Positions 9,065-18,121 of a stretch of 64,000 bases of DNA are shown piece by piece (the stretch's first letter is position 1; each line of letters starts with the position of its first letter). The notes beneath the pieces are model-generated. The model was not told where the DNA came from. It searched no databases and saw nothing but the letters and a program-made list of their open reading frames with translations. Location: assembly GCA_963758205.1 (NCBI GenBank), contig CAVWUM010000006.1, forward strand, positions 868,001-932,000, in the 5' to 3' direction. Origin of the DNA: Owenweeksia sp963758205 (lineage in GTDB: Bacteria > Bacteroidota > Bacteroidia > Flavobacteriales > Schleiferiaceae). Position numbers and translations under genes: made by a program.

Positions 9065-10858
9065 ATGAATTCCGCTGCTCCGGAACGTTCTATAGCTGTG
9101 CTGCCGCTGCTCAACCTGAGTGCTGACCCTGAAAACGAGTACTTCAGCGATGGCATGACCGAGGAGATCATTAATGCCCTGAGCAAGGTCAGCGGGCTGA
9201 AGGTTATTGCCCGTACTTCAACCTTCGCCTTTAAAGGCAAGAACCTGGATGTCCGCGAAATCGGGGAAAAGCTGGGTGTAAAGTTGGTTCTGGAAGGTAG
9301 CGTGCGCAAGGCTGCCAACCAGGTTCGGATAAACATTCAACTGGTAACGGTGGAAAACGGCTTTCGAATATGGGCCGAAAAGTATGACCGGGAAATGGTG
9401 GATATTTTTGCCGTGCAGGATGACATTGCCACCTGTGTGCTGGAGCGTCTTAAGCTCGAGCTTGAAGTCAATTTCACCAGTGAAAATTATACGCAAAATA
9501 CCGAGGCCTACCAATTGCTTCTCAAGGGCATCTACTTCTTTAAACGAGACTTTGACGGCACCGTAAAAGCATTGGATTACTTTAAACAGGCTACAGAATT
9601 GGCGCCAGACTACGCGGAAGCCTACGCCTATATGGGAGAAACGGTAATTCACCACTGTGCTTTTGGAATAATCTCCACGATTGATGCGCATGAACAGGCC
9701 CGCTCCTACGCCTATACCGCATTAGGCATCAATCAGTACGACCCTCGCGCACATAAAGTATTGGCATTTATCCATCTTTTTTACGACTGGAATTGGGATG
9801 CCGCCATAGAGTCCTATCAAAAAGCCGTACGCTATGGATTGCCCAACCAAAATGACTTTATCACCTATTACTACATTTTTCTGGAGAATGATTGTGATAA
9901 AGCCATAAAAATAGCCAGGGAATTATTGGAAACTGACCCACTGCATTCCGGAAGCCATTGGCAGCTTGGCATCAGCTATTACTTTGCCGCTCGCTTTGAA
10001 CTGTCCGTGGATGCTTTTAATAAAGCTATTGAACTTGAGCCTACAAACAGCGAAGCTTATCACTGGAAGGGCACAGCACTTGGATTTTTGAAGAAGTTTG
10101 ATGAAGCAGAGGAGGCCGCTCAAAAAGCCATCGAATTAAGTGGCGATAACCCCTGGGCACACCTATCTTATCTTATACTAAAAGTGCTGCTGGGGAAAGA
10201 AAAAGAGGTGCTACAGAGTATAGAAGGAAAGGAGTTTTTAGACCCTATGGATCCTGCCATGCTTTACGCCTTAATGGGCAGGACAGATGAAGCCATAGCC
10301 AAGCTGGAAGAAGGATACAAGGCAAGATCTGTGATGATGGTTACCTTAAAGCATTACTGGATTTGGGATGCTATTCGTGATGACGAACGCTTTCAGGAAA
10401 TCTATGATAGGATCAATTTTCCTGAGCATAAAGGTGAGGAGCAACAGGTTAGCAATAACGTTCTGCCAATTTCAAATGACCGAAAGCGGACGGCCCCTAA
10501 GGCTACTGACCCTGAAACACTGGCTACGCTGAAGCAGTTAAAACAATTAATGGATGAAGATCAGACCTACCTCAATCCTTCACTTTCGTTAAGAGAATTA
10601 GCGCAGGCATTACAAATTCATCCTAATAAGCTCTCCTGGCTAATCAATGAAAATCTCGGAAAAAACTTTAATGAATACATTAATCATTGGCGTTTACTGG
10701 CTTTTCAGGAGAAAGCGTTAGACCCTAAAAACAGCCACATCACGCTGTTGGGATTAGCCTATGAAAGTGGCTTTAACTCCAAAACTGCTTTCAACGATTT
10801 TTTTAAACGCTCTACCGGTCTTACACCACGGGCATGGCTAAAATCCCGAAAGGATTAA
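9065..10858 (+). CDS. TolB-like/TPR/AraC-type transcriptional regulator (paralogue 1)
   Basis: A 597-aa protein. Residues 8-130 form the TolB/FlgO-like domain found in adenylate-cyclase-associated and TPR regulators (SIAVLP, FSDGMTEEI, LVLEGSVRK, FAVQDDIA). TPR repeats follow, about 140-430. The C-terminal ~100 residues are an AraC-type double helix-turn-helix (LSLRELAQAL, then GLAYESGFNSKTAFNDFFK and TGLTPRAW). No membrane segment or phosphoreceiver domain is seen, so it is probably a cytoplasmic DNA-binding sensor. It is ~80% alike in the N-terminal and C-terminal parts to the gene at 13273, while the TPR part differs, suggesting different input and a shared target. It is a candidate regulator of sites a-g. 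It precedes a DUF4386 gene and an MFS gene. Confidence 0.85.
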   Translation: MNSAAPERSIAVLPLLNLSADPENEYFSDGMTEEIINALSKVSGLKVIARTSTFAFKGKNLDVREIGEKLGVKLVLEGSVRKAANQVRINIQLVTVENGFRIWAEKYDREMVDIFAVQDDIATCVLERLKLELEVNFTSENYTQNTEAYQLLLKGIYFFKRDFDGTVKALDYFKQATELAPDYAEAYAYMGETVIHHCAFGIISTIDAHEQARSYAYTALGINQYDPRAHKVLAFIHLFYDWNWDAAIESYQKAVRYGLPNQNDFITYYYIFLENDCDKAIKIARELLETDPLHSGSHWQLGISYYFAARFELSVDAFNKAIELEPTNSEAYHWKGTALGFLKKFDEAEEAAQKAIELSGDNPWAHLSYLILKVLLGKEKEVLQSIEGKEFLDPMDPAMLYALMGRTDEAIAKLEEGYKARSVMMVTLKHYWIWDAIRDDERFQEIYDRINFPEHKGEEQQVSNNVLPISNDRKRTAPKATDPETLATLKQLKQLMDEDQTYLNPSLSLRELAQALQIHPNKLSWLINENLGKNFNEYINHWRLLAFQEKALDPKNSHITLLGLAYESGFNSKTAFNDFFKRSTGLTPRAWLKSRKD

Positions 10859-10905
10859 GGATTTCTAAAGATCCTCAATTCTTATGATCTCCAAACCTCA
10901 AAAAA

Positions 10906-10956
10906 GTTCCGAATTGTAATGCGGGACGATGCGCGCGCTGTATTGAGGCAGTTTTG
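10906..10956 (+). promoter_or_regulatory. Operator-like site plus -7 box, 51-nt class (site d)
   Basis: GTTCCGAATTGTAATGCGGG starts at 10906 and a CAGTTTTG -7-like box ends at 10956, 51 nt in total, as for sites e, f and g. Confidence 0.55.
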
Positions 10957-10973
10957 CGGAACAATAAAAAAAG

Positions 10974-11666
10974 ATGAAAACAAACTTCAACTATGCTAAA
11001 CTAATGGGCCTAAGCTTTTTGCTGCTCATTATTTTTGGATTCTTCGGCATGGGCTATGTTCCCATGACACTGTACGATTATGATAGTGTTGCCCAAACTT
11101 TAATACAGGTTAAAGCCAACCCTCAACTATTGAGATACGGCATTTTGGCTACGGTATTGATGAACGCCTCCAGTCTTTTTCTGGCCATATTCACCTACCG
11201 TTGGTTAAAGAAATTCTCATCCACACTGGCCGTCAGCGCTGCCCTTCTTTTAATGACTGGTGCTATCGTGTCTTTGGCCAATGAACTCAATAGCGTATCT
11301 GTTTTGCATTTTGCACTACGCTCCACAAATCCTGAAAATATTGCTCTCTATCTAAACCTCTACCAGGCAGGGGTTTTCACAGCCACCCTATTTTGGGGCC
11401 TTTGGCTGCTGCCGGTGGGTTATGCTTTTTTGTTTCAATCAAGGTGGATCAAGGTGTTGGGTGTTCTGCTCATTATTTCAGGTGCAGGTTACATTCTTGA
11501 TAGTCTTAATTATCTGATTTGGACTTATAAGATATTGGTATCGGATTATACCTTTTTAGGAGAAATCATCTTTACCATCTGGGCCCTTTTTCAGCGTAAG
11601 TCAGAATTTGAACCCACACAAAACGTACTACCTGAAAAGCGTTTTCCTGCTAACTTTTTGAGATAA
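10974..11666 (+). CDS. DUF4386-family membrane protein
   Basis: A 230-aa protein with about six membrane segments, starting MKTNFNYAKLMGLSFLLLI; the second half (FWGLWLLPVGYAF, then a loop and WIKVLGVLLIISG) is typical of DUF4386. The family's function is unknown. It is preceded by site d only 18 nt upstream of the ATG, so the transcript has a very short leader. The MFS gene starts 12 nt after its stop, so the two form an operon. It is a second DUF4386 member besides the gene at 391. Confidence 0.85.
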   Translation: MKTNFNYAKLMGLSFLLLIIFGFFGMGYVPMTLYDYDSVAQTLIQVKANPQLLRYGILATVLMNASSLFLAIFTYRWLKKFSSTLAVSAALLLMTGAIVSLANELNSVSVLHFALRSTNPENIALYLNLYQAGVFTATLFWGLWLLPVGYAFLFQSRWIKVLGVLLIISGAGYILDSLNYLIWTYKILVSDYTFLGEIIFTIWALFQRKSEFEPTQNVLPEKRFPANFLR

Positions 11667-11677
11667 AGTCCGAGCTC

Positions 11678-12931
11678 ATGAAGTCCTCCACTACAGAAAT
11701 CCAAAAATTCAGTACTTATCAGATACAATTGCTTGTATGTATTGCTGGCCTGCTGTTTACAATGGTGCTGGATTTTATGTTACTGCCCGCCATCAGTGCC
11801 ATGGTAATGCCGGCATTAGATCTGAGCACCAGCCAATTTGGATATGTGGTATCGGCCTACTCCATAAGCGCAGGAACTTCCGCATTAATCTTCAGCACTT
11901 TTGCTGATCGCTTTGAGCGAAAAAAACTTTTGATGTCTGTTTATACAGGATTCCTGATCGGTATTCTGTTATCCGCCCTAGCGCAAGGCTTTTGGATGCT
12001 GATAGCCGCGCGGATTTTTACGGGCATTTTTGGTGGTGTAATTGCGGCCATTTGTTATGCCATGGTCAGCGAGATTTTCTCCTTGCAGCAGCGCGGAAGA
12101 GCCATGGGATTACTCCACGTAGCCTTCGCACTGTGCCAGGTTTCAGGTCTTCCTGCTGCAGTTTTTATTGCTTCCCGATATGAATGGCAGATGGCTTACT
12201 TTATAATCCTATCGGCAGGTTTGTTGTTTTTGGTCCTTTCCCTTTTTATAATAAAGCCGATAGCAGGTCATCTTCAGAAACAGAATAGCGTGTCGTCCAA
12301 ACTCAAGGGTATCGTTACCACACATTCTTATTGGTTTGTGTTTGCAAATAATTTCACGATTGTAATAGCGGATGTACTTTTTATGACGTTTGCCTCTGTG
12401 TTTTATGTAAAAAATCAATTGATATCTGATGATGAGCTGGCCATTGTTTTTGGAGCATCGGGCACTGCAACTATACTGCTTAGTCCATTGATAGGAAAAC
12501 TGGCCGATAAAACCAGTCATTTTAAAGTTTTTGCCATAGGTACAGGAATTGCCGCGGCTATGGTGATCACAATTTCTCAGCTTCACGAAGCGGGTATTAT
12601 TTGGGTGGTGGTATGCAACACCCTTCTTTTTACAGGTATGGCCGGACGTATGATTTGTTCGGGAGCTCTGGGCCTGGAAATTCCTAAAAGTACCGACCGG
12701 GGCTCTTTCATGACCTTCGATTCAGCCCTACAACTAATTTGTGCAGGTTTGGCAGCTACAGCTGCGGGGTGGATTGTTTTTCAAAATGAAGACGGTGAAA
12801 TGCTTAATTACCCTGTGCTATCTGTAATTGTTGTAGTGTTGATGAGCTTTACCATATTCTTAACCAGAAGCATCCATCGTAAAATCCGCAGCAGGGCTCG
12901 AGATCACGGTAGTATGGACATGATGCCTTAA
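11678..12931 (+). CDS. MFS transporter
   Basis: A 417-aa protein with about twelve hydrophobic segments. The loop after segment 2 carries FADRFERKKLL, the DRxGRK-like signature of the major facilitator superfamily, and a second copy (IGKLADKTSHFK) lies after segment 8, as expected from the duplicated fold. It is probably an inner-membrane drug or metabolite exporter; the substrate is unknown. It is coupled to the DUF4386 gene and therefore likely controlled by site d. Confidence 0.88.
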   Translation: MKSSTTEIQKFSTYQIQLLVCIAGLLFTMVLDFMLLPAISAMVMPALDLSTSQFGYVVSAYSISAGTSALIFSTFADRFERKKLLMSVYTGFLIGILLSALAQGFWMLIAARIFTGIFGGVIAAICYAMVSEIFSLQQRGRAMGLLHVAFALCQVSGLPAAVFIASRYEWQMAYFIILSAGLLFLVLSLFIIKPIAGHLQKQNSVSSKLKGIVTTHSYWFVFANNFTIVIADVLFMTFASVFYVKNQLISDDELAIVFGASGTATILLSPLIGKLADKTSHFKVFAIGTGIAAAMVITISQLHEAGIIWVVVCNTLLFTGMAGRMICSGALGLEIPKSTDRGSFMTFDSALQLICAGLAATAAGWIVFQNEDGEMLNYPVLSVIVVVLMSFTIFLTRSIHRKIRSRARDHGSMDMMP

Positions 12932-13021
12932 AAATCAACGAGGATCACACTGAGGGCGTGAGTGAAATCTAAAGCAATGAAACGCGGGTTACGCTGATTA
13001 TCACTTTAATTGTCTTAATTA

Positions 13022-13209
13022 TCCACCCCCGGTCTTCGACCACCCCCGCCAGCGGGGGATACGCCTGCCCATAAGCTTCTGCCTTTTAAACTAAGAAGTG
13101 TATTCACCAGCTTCAGCGTAGAGCCTTCTATTTCAATTAAGAAAAAAAAACTAGCGGCTGCCTGTCCTCCGCTGGCGGAGGTGTCACGCCTAAGCGTGAC
13201 GGAGGTGGA
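13022..13209. repeat. MITE-like inverted-repeat element, copy R2
   Basis: About 188 bp, running from TCCACCCCCGGTC to GACGGAGGTGGA. Inside each end is a CCGCCAGCGG-type palindrome, and the right arm has a nested hairpin, GTCACGCC-TAA-GCGTGAC. Its right end abuts the promoter of the regulator gene at 13273. Confidence 0.8.
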
Positions 13210-13217
13210 CAAAAACA

Positions 13218-13272
13218 CCCCTTTCCCCTATCTTTACTCCTACAAAACAAAACCAACCAACTATTTCCGCTC
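13218..13272 (+). promoter_or_regulatory. Promoter shared by the two paralogous regulators (copy 2)
   Basis: The -7-like TATCTTTA at 13229-13236 is 44 nt from the ATG, and the surrounding ~50 bp match the region before 9065 almost base for base. The similarity stops at the edge of repeat R2, which shows where the duplication or the repeat insertion ended. Confidence 0.6.
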
Positions 13273-15021
13273 ATGAATTCCGCTGCACCGGAACGATCAA
13301 TAGCCGTACTTCCGCTACTTAACCTGAGTGCTGATCCCGAAAACGAGTACTTCAGCGATGGCATGACCGAAGAGATCATCAATGCCCTGAGCAAGGTGCA
13401 GGGCCTCAAAGTTACCGCCCGCACTTCTTCATTCGCCTATAAAACTAAAGACCACGACATCCGCGAGATTGGGAAAACCCTCGGGGTGATCAGCATTCTG
13501 GAGGGTAGCGTGCGAAAAGCCGGTGACCGCTTGCGGATCAGTGTGCAGTTGGTGCAAGCTTCTGATGGTTTTCATTTATGGTCGGACCGCTTTGACCGGA
13601 AATTGGAAGATGTTTTTGCCCTGCAGGATGAGATCAGTCTTTTGGTAGTGGATAAGATCCGTGAAAATTTCGGGCACCTTGAAATGCAGGATTCGCTTGT
13701 GGATGAAGCTACCGGCAATGTTCAGGCTTACGATCACTTCCTGAAAGGCCGCTCGTTGATGCTCAGGTGGACCTTGCCGGAAATTGAGCAAGCCATCCAC
13801 TTTTTTAATGCGGCTATTGCTGAAGACCCAAACTTTGCCCGGGCGTACTATGAAATTGTCTGGTGCTACTACATGTTGGCCGCCTGGGCCTTTTACCCTA
13901 TGAAGAAGGCGGATGCTGCTGCAAAAGAGTATTTCGATAAGGCTGTAGAGTTAGATCGTGACCTTCCGGAATACCACTTCTGCCTGGCTACCCGCAGCTT
14001 TTGGATGATGTGGGATTTTGAAGAAGCCTACCGGCATTTGAAAAACACTCTTGTTGCCAATCCCGGCTATGCCATTGCATTGGAGAACATGGCGGAGCTT
14101 ATGCTAGCCACCGGTCATTTTGATAAGGCCTTAGAGTTTACCGAACAGTGCCTGAACCTCGATCCGCTCTCTGCCAACCACCACTATACCAAGGCTCACA
14201 TCCTCTATTTTAGGGGCGATACGGCTGAGGCCATCCCCTATTTTGATAAGGCACTTGAAATCAATCCTGATTTTGAATTGGCTCAAGGTCAGAAGGCGCT
14301 GTGCCTAATCCAACATAGAAGCTATGAAAAATTGAAAAGTTATGTGGAGTCTGGTGGGCCTGAAAAAGCGCTGGCTCTTTATGACCTTGTTCATAACGAT
14401 GGCTATGAGGTTTCTGAATCTTTGCTCGAAAATATCAAAGTCCCCACCCTGGTGCCTTTTAGTCTTTTTCTGCTGGCCAACTCCGATAGACGGGAAGAAG
14501 CTCGTGAACTGCTCCTGAATTACATCGACCAAAAGCTGGGGCAGATCATCAACTTCCGTTATGATCCTATGCTGGAACCGCTGCGGGAATACGCGGAGAT
14601 TCAAGCCCTACTCGATCATGGTTTTGTACCTGATCAGGATGAGGAAGCTGCTGAAAAAGCACCCATCGAAACCAATGGTGCGGAAGTGGAATTGGAGCGG
14701 CTGATGCTGGAACAACAACTTTTCCTGCACCAGGACCTCAACCTGCGCAGCCTGGCCGAAAAAATGGAAATGCACCCCAATAAACTTTCCTGGCTGATCA
14801 ATGAAGCATTGGGAAAGAATTTCAACGAGTACATCAACAGCATGCGGCTGAACACCTTTCAGCAAAAAGCATTGGACCCGGCCAACAGCCACATTACCCT
14901 TTTGGGTTTGGCCTACGAAAGCGGCTTCAACTCCAAATCGGTATTCAATGATTTCTTTAAAAAATCAACGGGAATGACGCCTAGGGCCTGGGTGAAATCA
15001 AAAGCAATGGAACGCGGGTAA
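13273..15021 (+). CDS. TolB-like/TPR/AraC-type transcriptional regulator (paralogue 2)
   Basis: A 582-aa protein with the same plan as the gene at 9065: TolB/FlgO-like domain (residues 8-130, ending FALQDEIS), TPR repeats (about 140-400) and a C-terminal AraC-type HTH (LNLRSLAEKMEMHPNKLSW, GLAYESGFNSKSVFNDFFK, TGMTPRAW). The first ~48 codons are almost identical to its paralogue, so the pair arose by a fairly recent duplication or was homogenised by conversion, while the TPR sensor has diverged. It lies directly upstream of the serine hydrolase gene, which carries operator-like site e. Confidence 0.85.
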   Translation: MNSAAPERSIAVLPLLNLSADPENEYFSDGMTEEIINALSKVQGLKVTARTSSFAYKTKDHDIREIGKTLGVISILEGSVRKAGDRLRISVQLVQASDGFHLWSDRFDRKLEDVFALQDEISLLVVDKIRENFGHLEMQDSLVDEATGNVQAYDHFLKGRSLMLRWTLPEIEQAIHFFNAAIAEDPNFARAYYEIVWCYYMLAAWAFYPMKKADAAAKEYFDKAVELDRDLPEYHFCLATRSFWMMWDFEEAYRHLKNTLVANPGYAIALENMAELMLATGHFDKALEFTEQCLNLDPLSANHHYTKAHILYFRGDTAEAIPYFDKALEINPDFELAQGQKALCLIQHRSYEKLKSYVESGGPEKALALYDLVHNDGYEVSESLLENIKVPTLVPFSLFLLANSDRREEARELLLNYIDQKLGQIINFRYDPMLEPLREYAEIQALLDHGFVPDQDEEAAEKAPIETNGAEVELERLMLEQQLFLHQDLNLRSLAEKMEMHPNKLSWLINEALGKNFNEYINSMRLNTFQQKALDPANSHITLLGLAYESGFNSKSVFNDFFKKSTGMTPRAWVKSKAMERG

Positions 15022-15113
15022 CGCTGATTTTAAGGATTACAACGGATTAAACCCTTTCCTGACGATCAGTGAAGATCCGTCTTAACCGCGTCATCCGCGT
15101 TCACTAAAATCAC

Positions 15114-15164
15114 GTCCGAAATTACATTCCAAGACGACCACCCTAATTTTACACTACACTTTTG
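15114..15164 (+). promoter_or_regulatory. Operator-like site plus -7 box, 51-nt class (site e)
   Basis: GTCCGAAATTACATTCCAAG starts at 15114 and a TACACTTTTG -7 box ends at 15164, 51 nt. The gene starts 26 nt later. Confidence 0.65.
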
Positions 15165-15189
15165 TCAGCCAATCTTAAAATCTAAAACC

Positions 15190-16329
15190 ATGAAAAGTGT
15201 AATCTTAAGCTTAGTACTAATCCTTTCAAGCACCGCTTTTAGCCAATCCAAAGAAGAAAAAAAGATCAGGAAGCTTTTTGAGAAAGAGTTGAAAAACGAT
15301 GAAGTGCGCAATGCATTTTTTGCCGTACACTCAAATAAGCTAGGCCTGGACATAAACTGGGCCGAAGGAGAATTTAAAAACGGCTCCAAAGTGACTGCTG
15401 CCAATCCTTTTCACAGTGCGAGTATCGGCAAAACCTTTACGGCCATTACCGTGGTGATGCTGCAGGAAGAAGGAAAACTGGAGTTCGAGGATCCCATTAA
15501 GAACTACCTGAATCCTGAAATCATGGAGCATCTGCATGTTTTTGAAGGAGTGGAATACTCCGATCAGATCACCATTGCACAACTGCTTCAGCACACCTCC
15601 GGTTTGCCCGATTTTTTTGAAGACCAACCTTCCGAAGGACCTTCGATGCGGGAACTCATGGTCACCGACACTGCCCACTTCTGGACACCCATGGAATTGC
15701 TCCTTTTCGCTAAAGACCAGATGCAACCCCACTTCCCTCCCGGCACCGGCTACCACTACTCCGATACCGAATACATTCTCCTCGGAACGATCATCGAAAA
15801 CATCACCAGCAAGGAGCTGCATGAAGTTTTTAAAAAACGGATTTTTCAACCCCTGGGAATGACTCACACCAGCATGCACCTGCGCTCTGAACCACTGGAA
15901 CCGACCGGCAGAATGGCCGAACTTTACGTGGGAGATCTGGAGATCAGCGGCTACACCAGCCTCAGCCTGGACTGGGCAGGAGGCGGTCTGCTCACCACCA
16001 CTGAAGACCTTATGAAGTTTCACCAGGCATTGATGAGCGGTAAACTGATTTCCCAAGGCTCATTGGAAAAAATGCAGAACTGGACAGACGAATCCAAGGG
16101 AATGTACTACGGCTTTGGCCTGCGCAAATTCGAGCTGAAAGAACTCTTTTTCACCCTGCCGAACGTAAGCCTTATCGGCCACAGCGGCAGCACTGGCTCT
16201 TTTATGTACTACTGCCCCGAGTGGGATATTTATTTAGCCGGAACCTTCAACCAGACTGAATATCTGCGTAAGCACGTGGTATTTTTATCTAAAGTGTTGG
16301 CGGTGTTGAAGAAAAGCGCGGAGAGTTGA
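15190..16329 (+). CDS. Beta-lactamase-like serine hydrolase (class C / PBP-like)
   Basis: A 379-aa exported protein (signal peptide to about residue 19, SSTAFSQ). The SxxK catalytic motif is SIGK near residue 78 (HSASIGKTF). The YxN-equivalent is YSD near 192 (YHYSDTEY). The third box is HSG near 335 (GHSGSTGSF) in place of KTG, as in many esterase- or peptidase-type members. It therefore belongs to the broad beta-lactamase/D-aminopeptidase/esterase family and need not confer resistance. It probably acts in the periplasm. Site e lies just upstream. Confidence 0.85.
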   Translation: MKSVILSLVLILSSTAFSQSKEEKKIRKLFEKELKNDEVRNAFFAVHSNKLGLDINWAEGEFKNGSKVTAANPFHSASIGKTFTAITVVMLQEEGKLEFEDPIKNYLNPEIMEHLHVFEGVEYSDQITIAQLLQHTSGLPDFFEDQPSEGPSMRELMVTDTAHFWTPMELLLFAKDQMQPHFPPGTGYHYSDTEYILLGTIIENITSKELHEVFKKRIFQPLGMTHTSMHLRSEPLEPTGRMAELYVGDLEISGYTSLSLDWAGGGLLTTTEDLMKFHQALMSGKLISQGSLEKMQNWTDESKGMYYGFGLRKFELKELFFTLPNVSLIGHSGSTGSFMYYCPEWDIYLAGTFNQTEYLRKHVVFLSKVLAVLKKSAES

Positions 16330-16333
16330 TGGC

Positions 16334-16754
16334 TCAATTCAAATGTGGGCCTCCACTGCCGAGCGGACGTTTCCTTGATTTAATTAGGATATAACAAAGT
16401 AGAAAAGACGAAACCAAGGTGATTGCAGCGAATGACTTTTCAAAGGCTGTTTTTGCTAGGATATTCCCAAGGGTGTTGAGAGCAAAAAGGGCTGTGAAAA
16501 CCCATAAGAAGATATCGACAATCTTCAGAAGGTATAAATTCTTTCCAGTAGTTCCCTTTGATCATCAGCAAGGTGAACAAAAAGAGATTGACCAGCACAG
16601 AAATCGTCTCGAATACATACATTTCAAAATCATTCGTCAATCTTCCGCCCCAGGTTAATTCGTAGGGAACTATTTTTAGAAGAATACTCAAATGAAAAAG
16701 TATCACCGCTACCAATAACCAAAGCATCATTTTAATGGCGGTTGTCAAATTCAT
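16334..16754 (-). pseudogene. Small 4-TM membrane protein, frameshifted
   Basis: The start MNLTTAIKMML is at 16754. The first ~80 residues have two clear hydrophobic segments, a GGRLTNDFEMYVFETIS stretch and a KGNYW motif. After KEFIP the original frame becomes non-hydrophobic, but the neighbouring frame continues with KIVDIFLWVF, ALNTLGNILAK and a last segment before stopping at 16334, giving the usual ~140 aa. A single-base shift near 16520 explains this. It is the last gene of a minus-strand group running from 19013. The function of the family is unknown. Confidence 0.6.
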
Positions 16755-16817
16755 TTCTCTCTGTCTTAAGATAAGATCCAGCCCGCACATTGCTGCGGAC
16801 TGGATTCTTAATGAACT

Positions 16818-17228
16818 TTAGATTACCTGCTTAACCTGGCGGTTAACCACTCGGAATTGCCAGTATGCAACAACAACCGCAACGTATTCCACACCTATAA
16901 GCCAAAACCCCGGATCTCCAAAGAAGGCTAAATGGTTTCCGCCATTCGGGATGATGAATAAGGGCACTGTGATCAGAGCGTCCAGGACCATGGCGCCTAA
17001 AAACATAACGCCCCCCACTAAGAAACCATTTGAACCATGACCTTTACGGTAGTAAAGATGAGCTCCTAAGTAAGCAGCGGGTATGATAGCTACCATCAAG
17101 ACCAAATTGGCTTGATAGTCAGGGTCATCAAGAATGGGCACAAAATATGAGCCTACAAATGCCAGTATGCCGATTACATAAACTGTGGCAGAACTTAGTG
17201 CTGCATGTTTGAATTTCAGACTTGTCAT
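16818..17228 (-). CDS. DUF5367-like membrane protein
   Basis: A 136-aa protein with four hydrophobic segments (about 12-32, 40-58, 70-92, 103-124), starting MTSLKFKHAALSSATVYVIG and ending in a basic tail. Length and layout resemble DUF5367 proteins, which have no known function. It lies 40 nt downstream of the NmrA gene on the same strand, so it is probably part of the same operon. Confidence 0.65.
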   Translation of the reverse strand: MTSLKFKHAALSSATVYVIGILAFVGSYFVPILDDPDYQANLVLMVAIIPAAYLGAHLYYRKGHGSNGFLVGGVMFLGAMVLDALITVPLFIIPNGGNHLAFFGDPGFWLIGVEYVAVVVAYWQFRVVNRQVKQVI

Positions 17229-17268
17229 GATGAAGTTTTTTTAAAAATTAAATGACTTAATTTCTTGC

Positions 17269-18111
17269 CTATACTGAGTGCGGAATTGATTGGTTCCAAA
17301 CCCCTGTCTTTGCGGTTTCCCTAACGAAATCCGAAAAATCCACAGGCTTTCTGCCGAGCACTTTTTCCACATCATTAGTGACCACGTTATTGCCTTCGAT
17401 ACCGAGGACTTCGGTGAAAAGGTAGTTGATCAGCCAGATGAAATCTTCGGGGACCTGCTGCTCGCGCATGATGTCGGAATAGGCAGGCAGGGAAATGGGC
17501 GTGAACTGGATATCGCGACCTGTGGCGGCTGAAATTTCCTGTACCACTTCGCGGAAGGTGAGCAGCCGCGGACCTGTGAGTTCGTAAATGTGCTCGTTGT
17601 GCCGCTCGTCCAGCAGGGCTGTGGTTACCACCTCAGCAATATCATCGGTGCTGACGTAAGGAACCTTAGCATCGGCATTGGGCAGTGCCACGTGCCCTGC
17701 CAGAATGGGATCGAGGAAGAAACTTTCGCTGAAATTCTGCATAAACCAACTGGCGCGGATGATGCTATAATCGATACCCGAATGGATGATCACCTGCTCG
17801 CAAAGCCCGGCTTCCTTTTCGCCCTTGCCAGAAAGCAGCACCACCTTTTTCACACCGCTTTTCTGCATTTCACTGGTCAGCGCTTCGATGGCTTCCAGTG
17901 CGCCAGGCACCGCCAGATCAGGCTGGAAGGTGATGTAAACTTTGTCCATGTTTTCCAAGGCTGCTGCCCATGTCGATGAATCCTGCCAGTCGAATGACGG
18001 GCTGCCGCTGCGCGAACCAATTCTTACGTTTTGGCCAAGATCTCTCAGATATTTAGCCACTTTACGACCGGTTTTACCGGTACCTCCAATTACTAGAATG
18101 TTACTTTTCAT
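17269..18111 (-). CDS. NmrA-like NAD(P)-binding protein
   Basis: A 280-aa Rossmann protein with the glycine-rich motif GGTGKTGRKV at residues 8-17. The GSRSGS stretch sits where NADP-preferring members bind the 2'-phosphate. Further family features are VVLLSGKGE and a YSIIRASWFMQNF strand. It resembles NmrA-type redox sensors and NAD(P)H:quinone oxidoreductase-like proteins. The downstream position in an operon with a DUF1772 protein and a small haem-motif protein, next to an AraC regulator, suggests a redox or xenobiotic response; this is an inference. Confidence 0.85.
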   Translation of the reverse strand: MKSNILVIGGTGKTGRKVAKYLRDLGQNVRIGSRSGSPSFDWQDSSTWAAALENMDKVYITFQPDLAVPGALEAIEALTSEMQKSGVKKVVLLSGKGEKEAGLCEQVIIHSGIDYSIIRASWFMQNFSESFFLDPILAGHVALPNADAKVPYVSTDDIAEVVTTALLDERHNEHIYELTGPRLLTFREVVQEISAATGRDIQFTPISLPAYSDIMREQQVPEDFIWLINYLFTEVLGIEGNNVVTNDVEKVLGRKPVDFSDFVRETAKTGVWNQSIPHSV

Positions 18112-18121
18112 AACTGTTTAT

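Noticed and set aside
8935..9126. Small + strand frame between the ATPase and the regulator
   Set aside because: It covers the promoter conserved with 13218-13272 and runs out of frame into the regulator gene.
15340..16056. Long antisense open frame (238 aa) in the serine hydrolase gene
   Set aside because: The sense strand encodes a clear beta-lactamase-like protein; the antisense frame has no motif, start context or neighbours.
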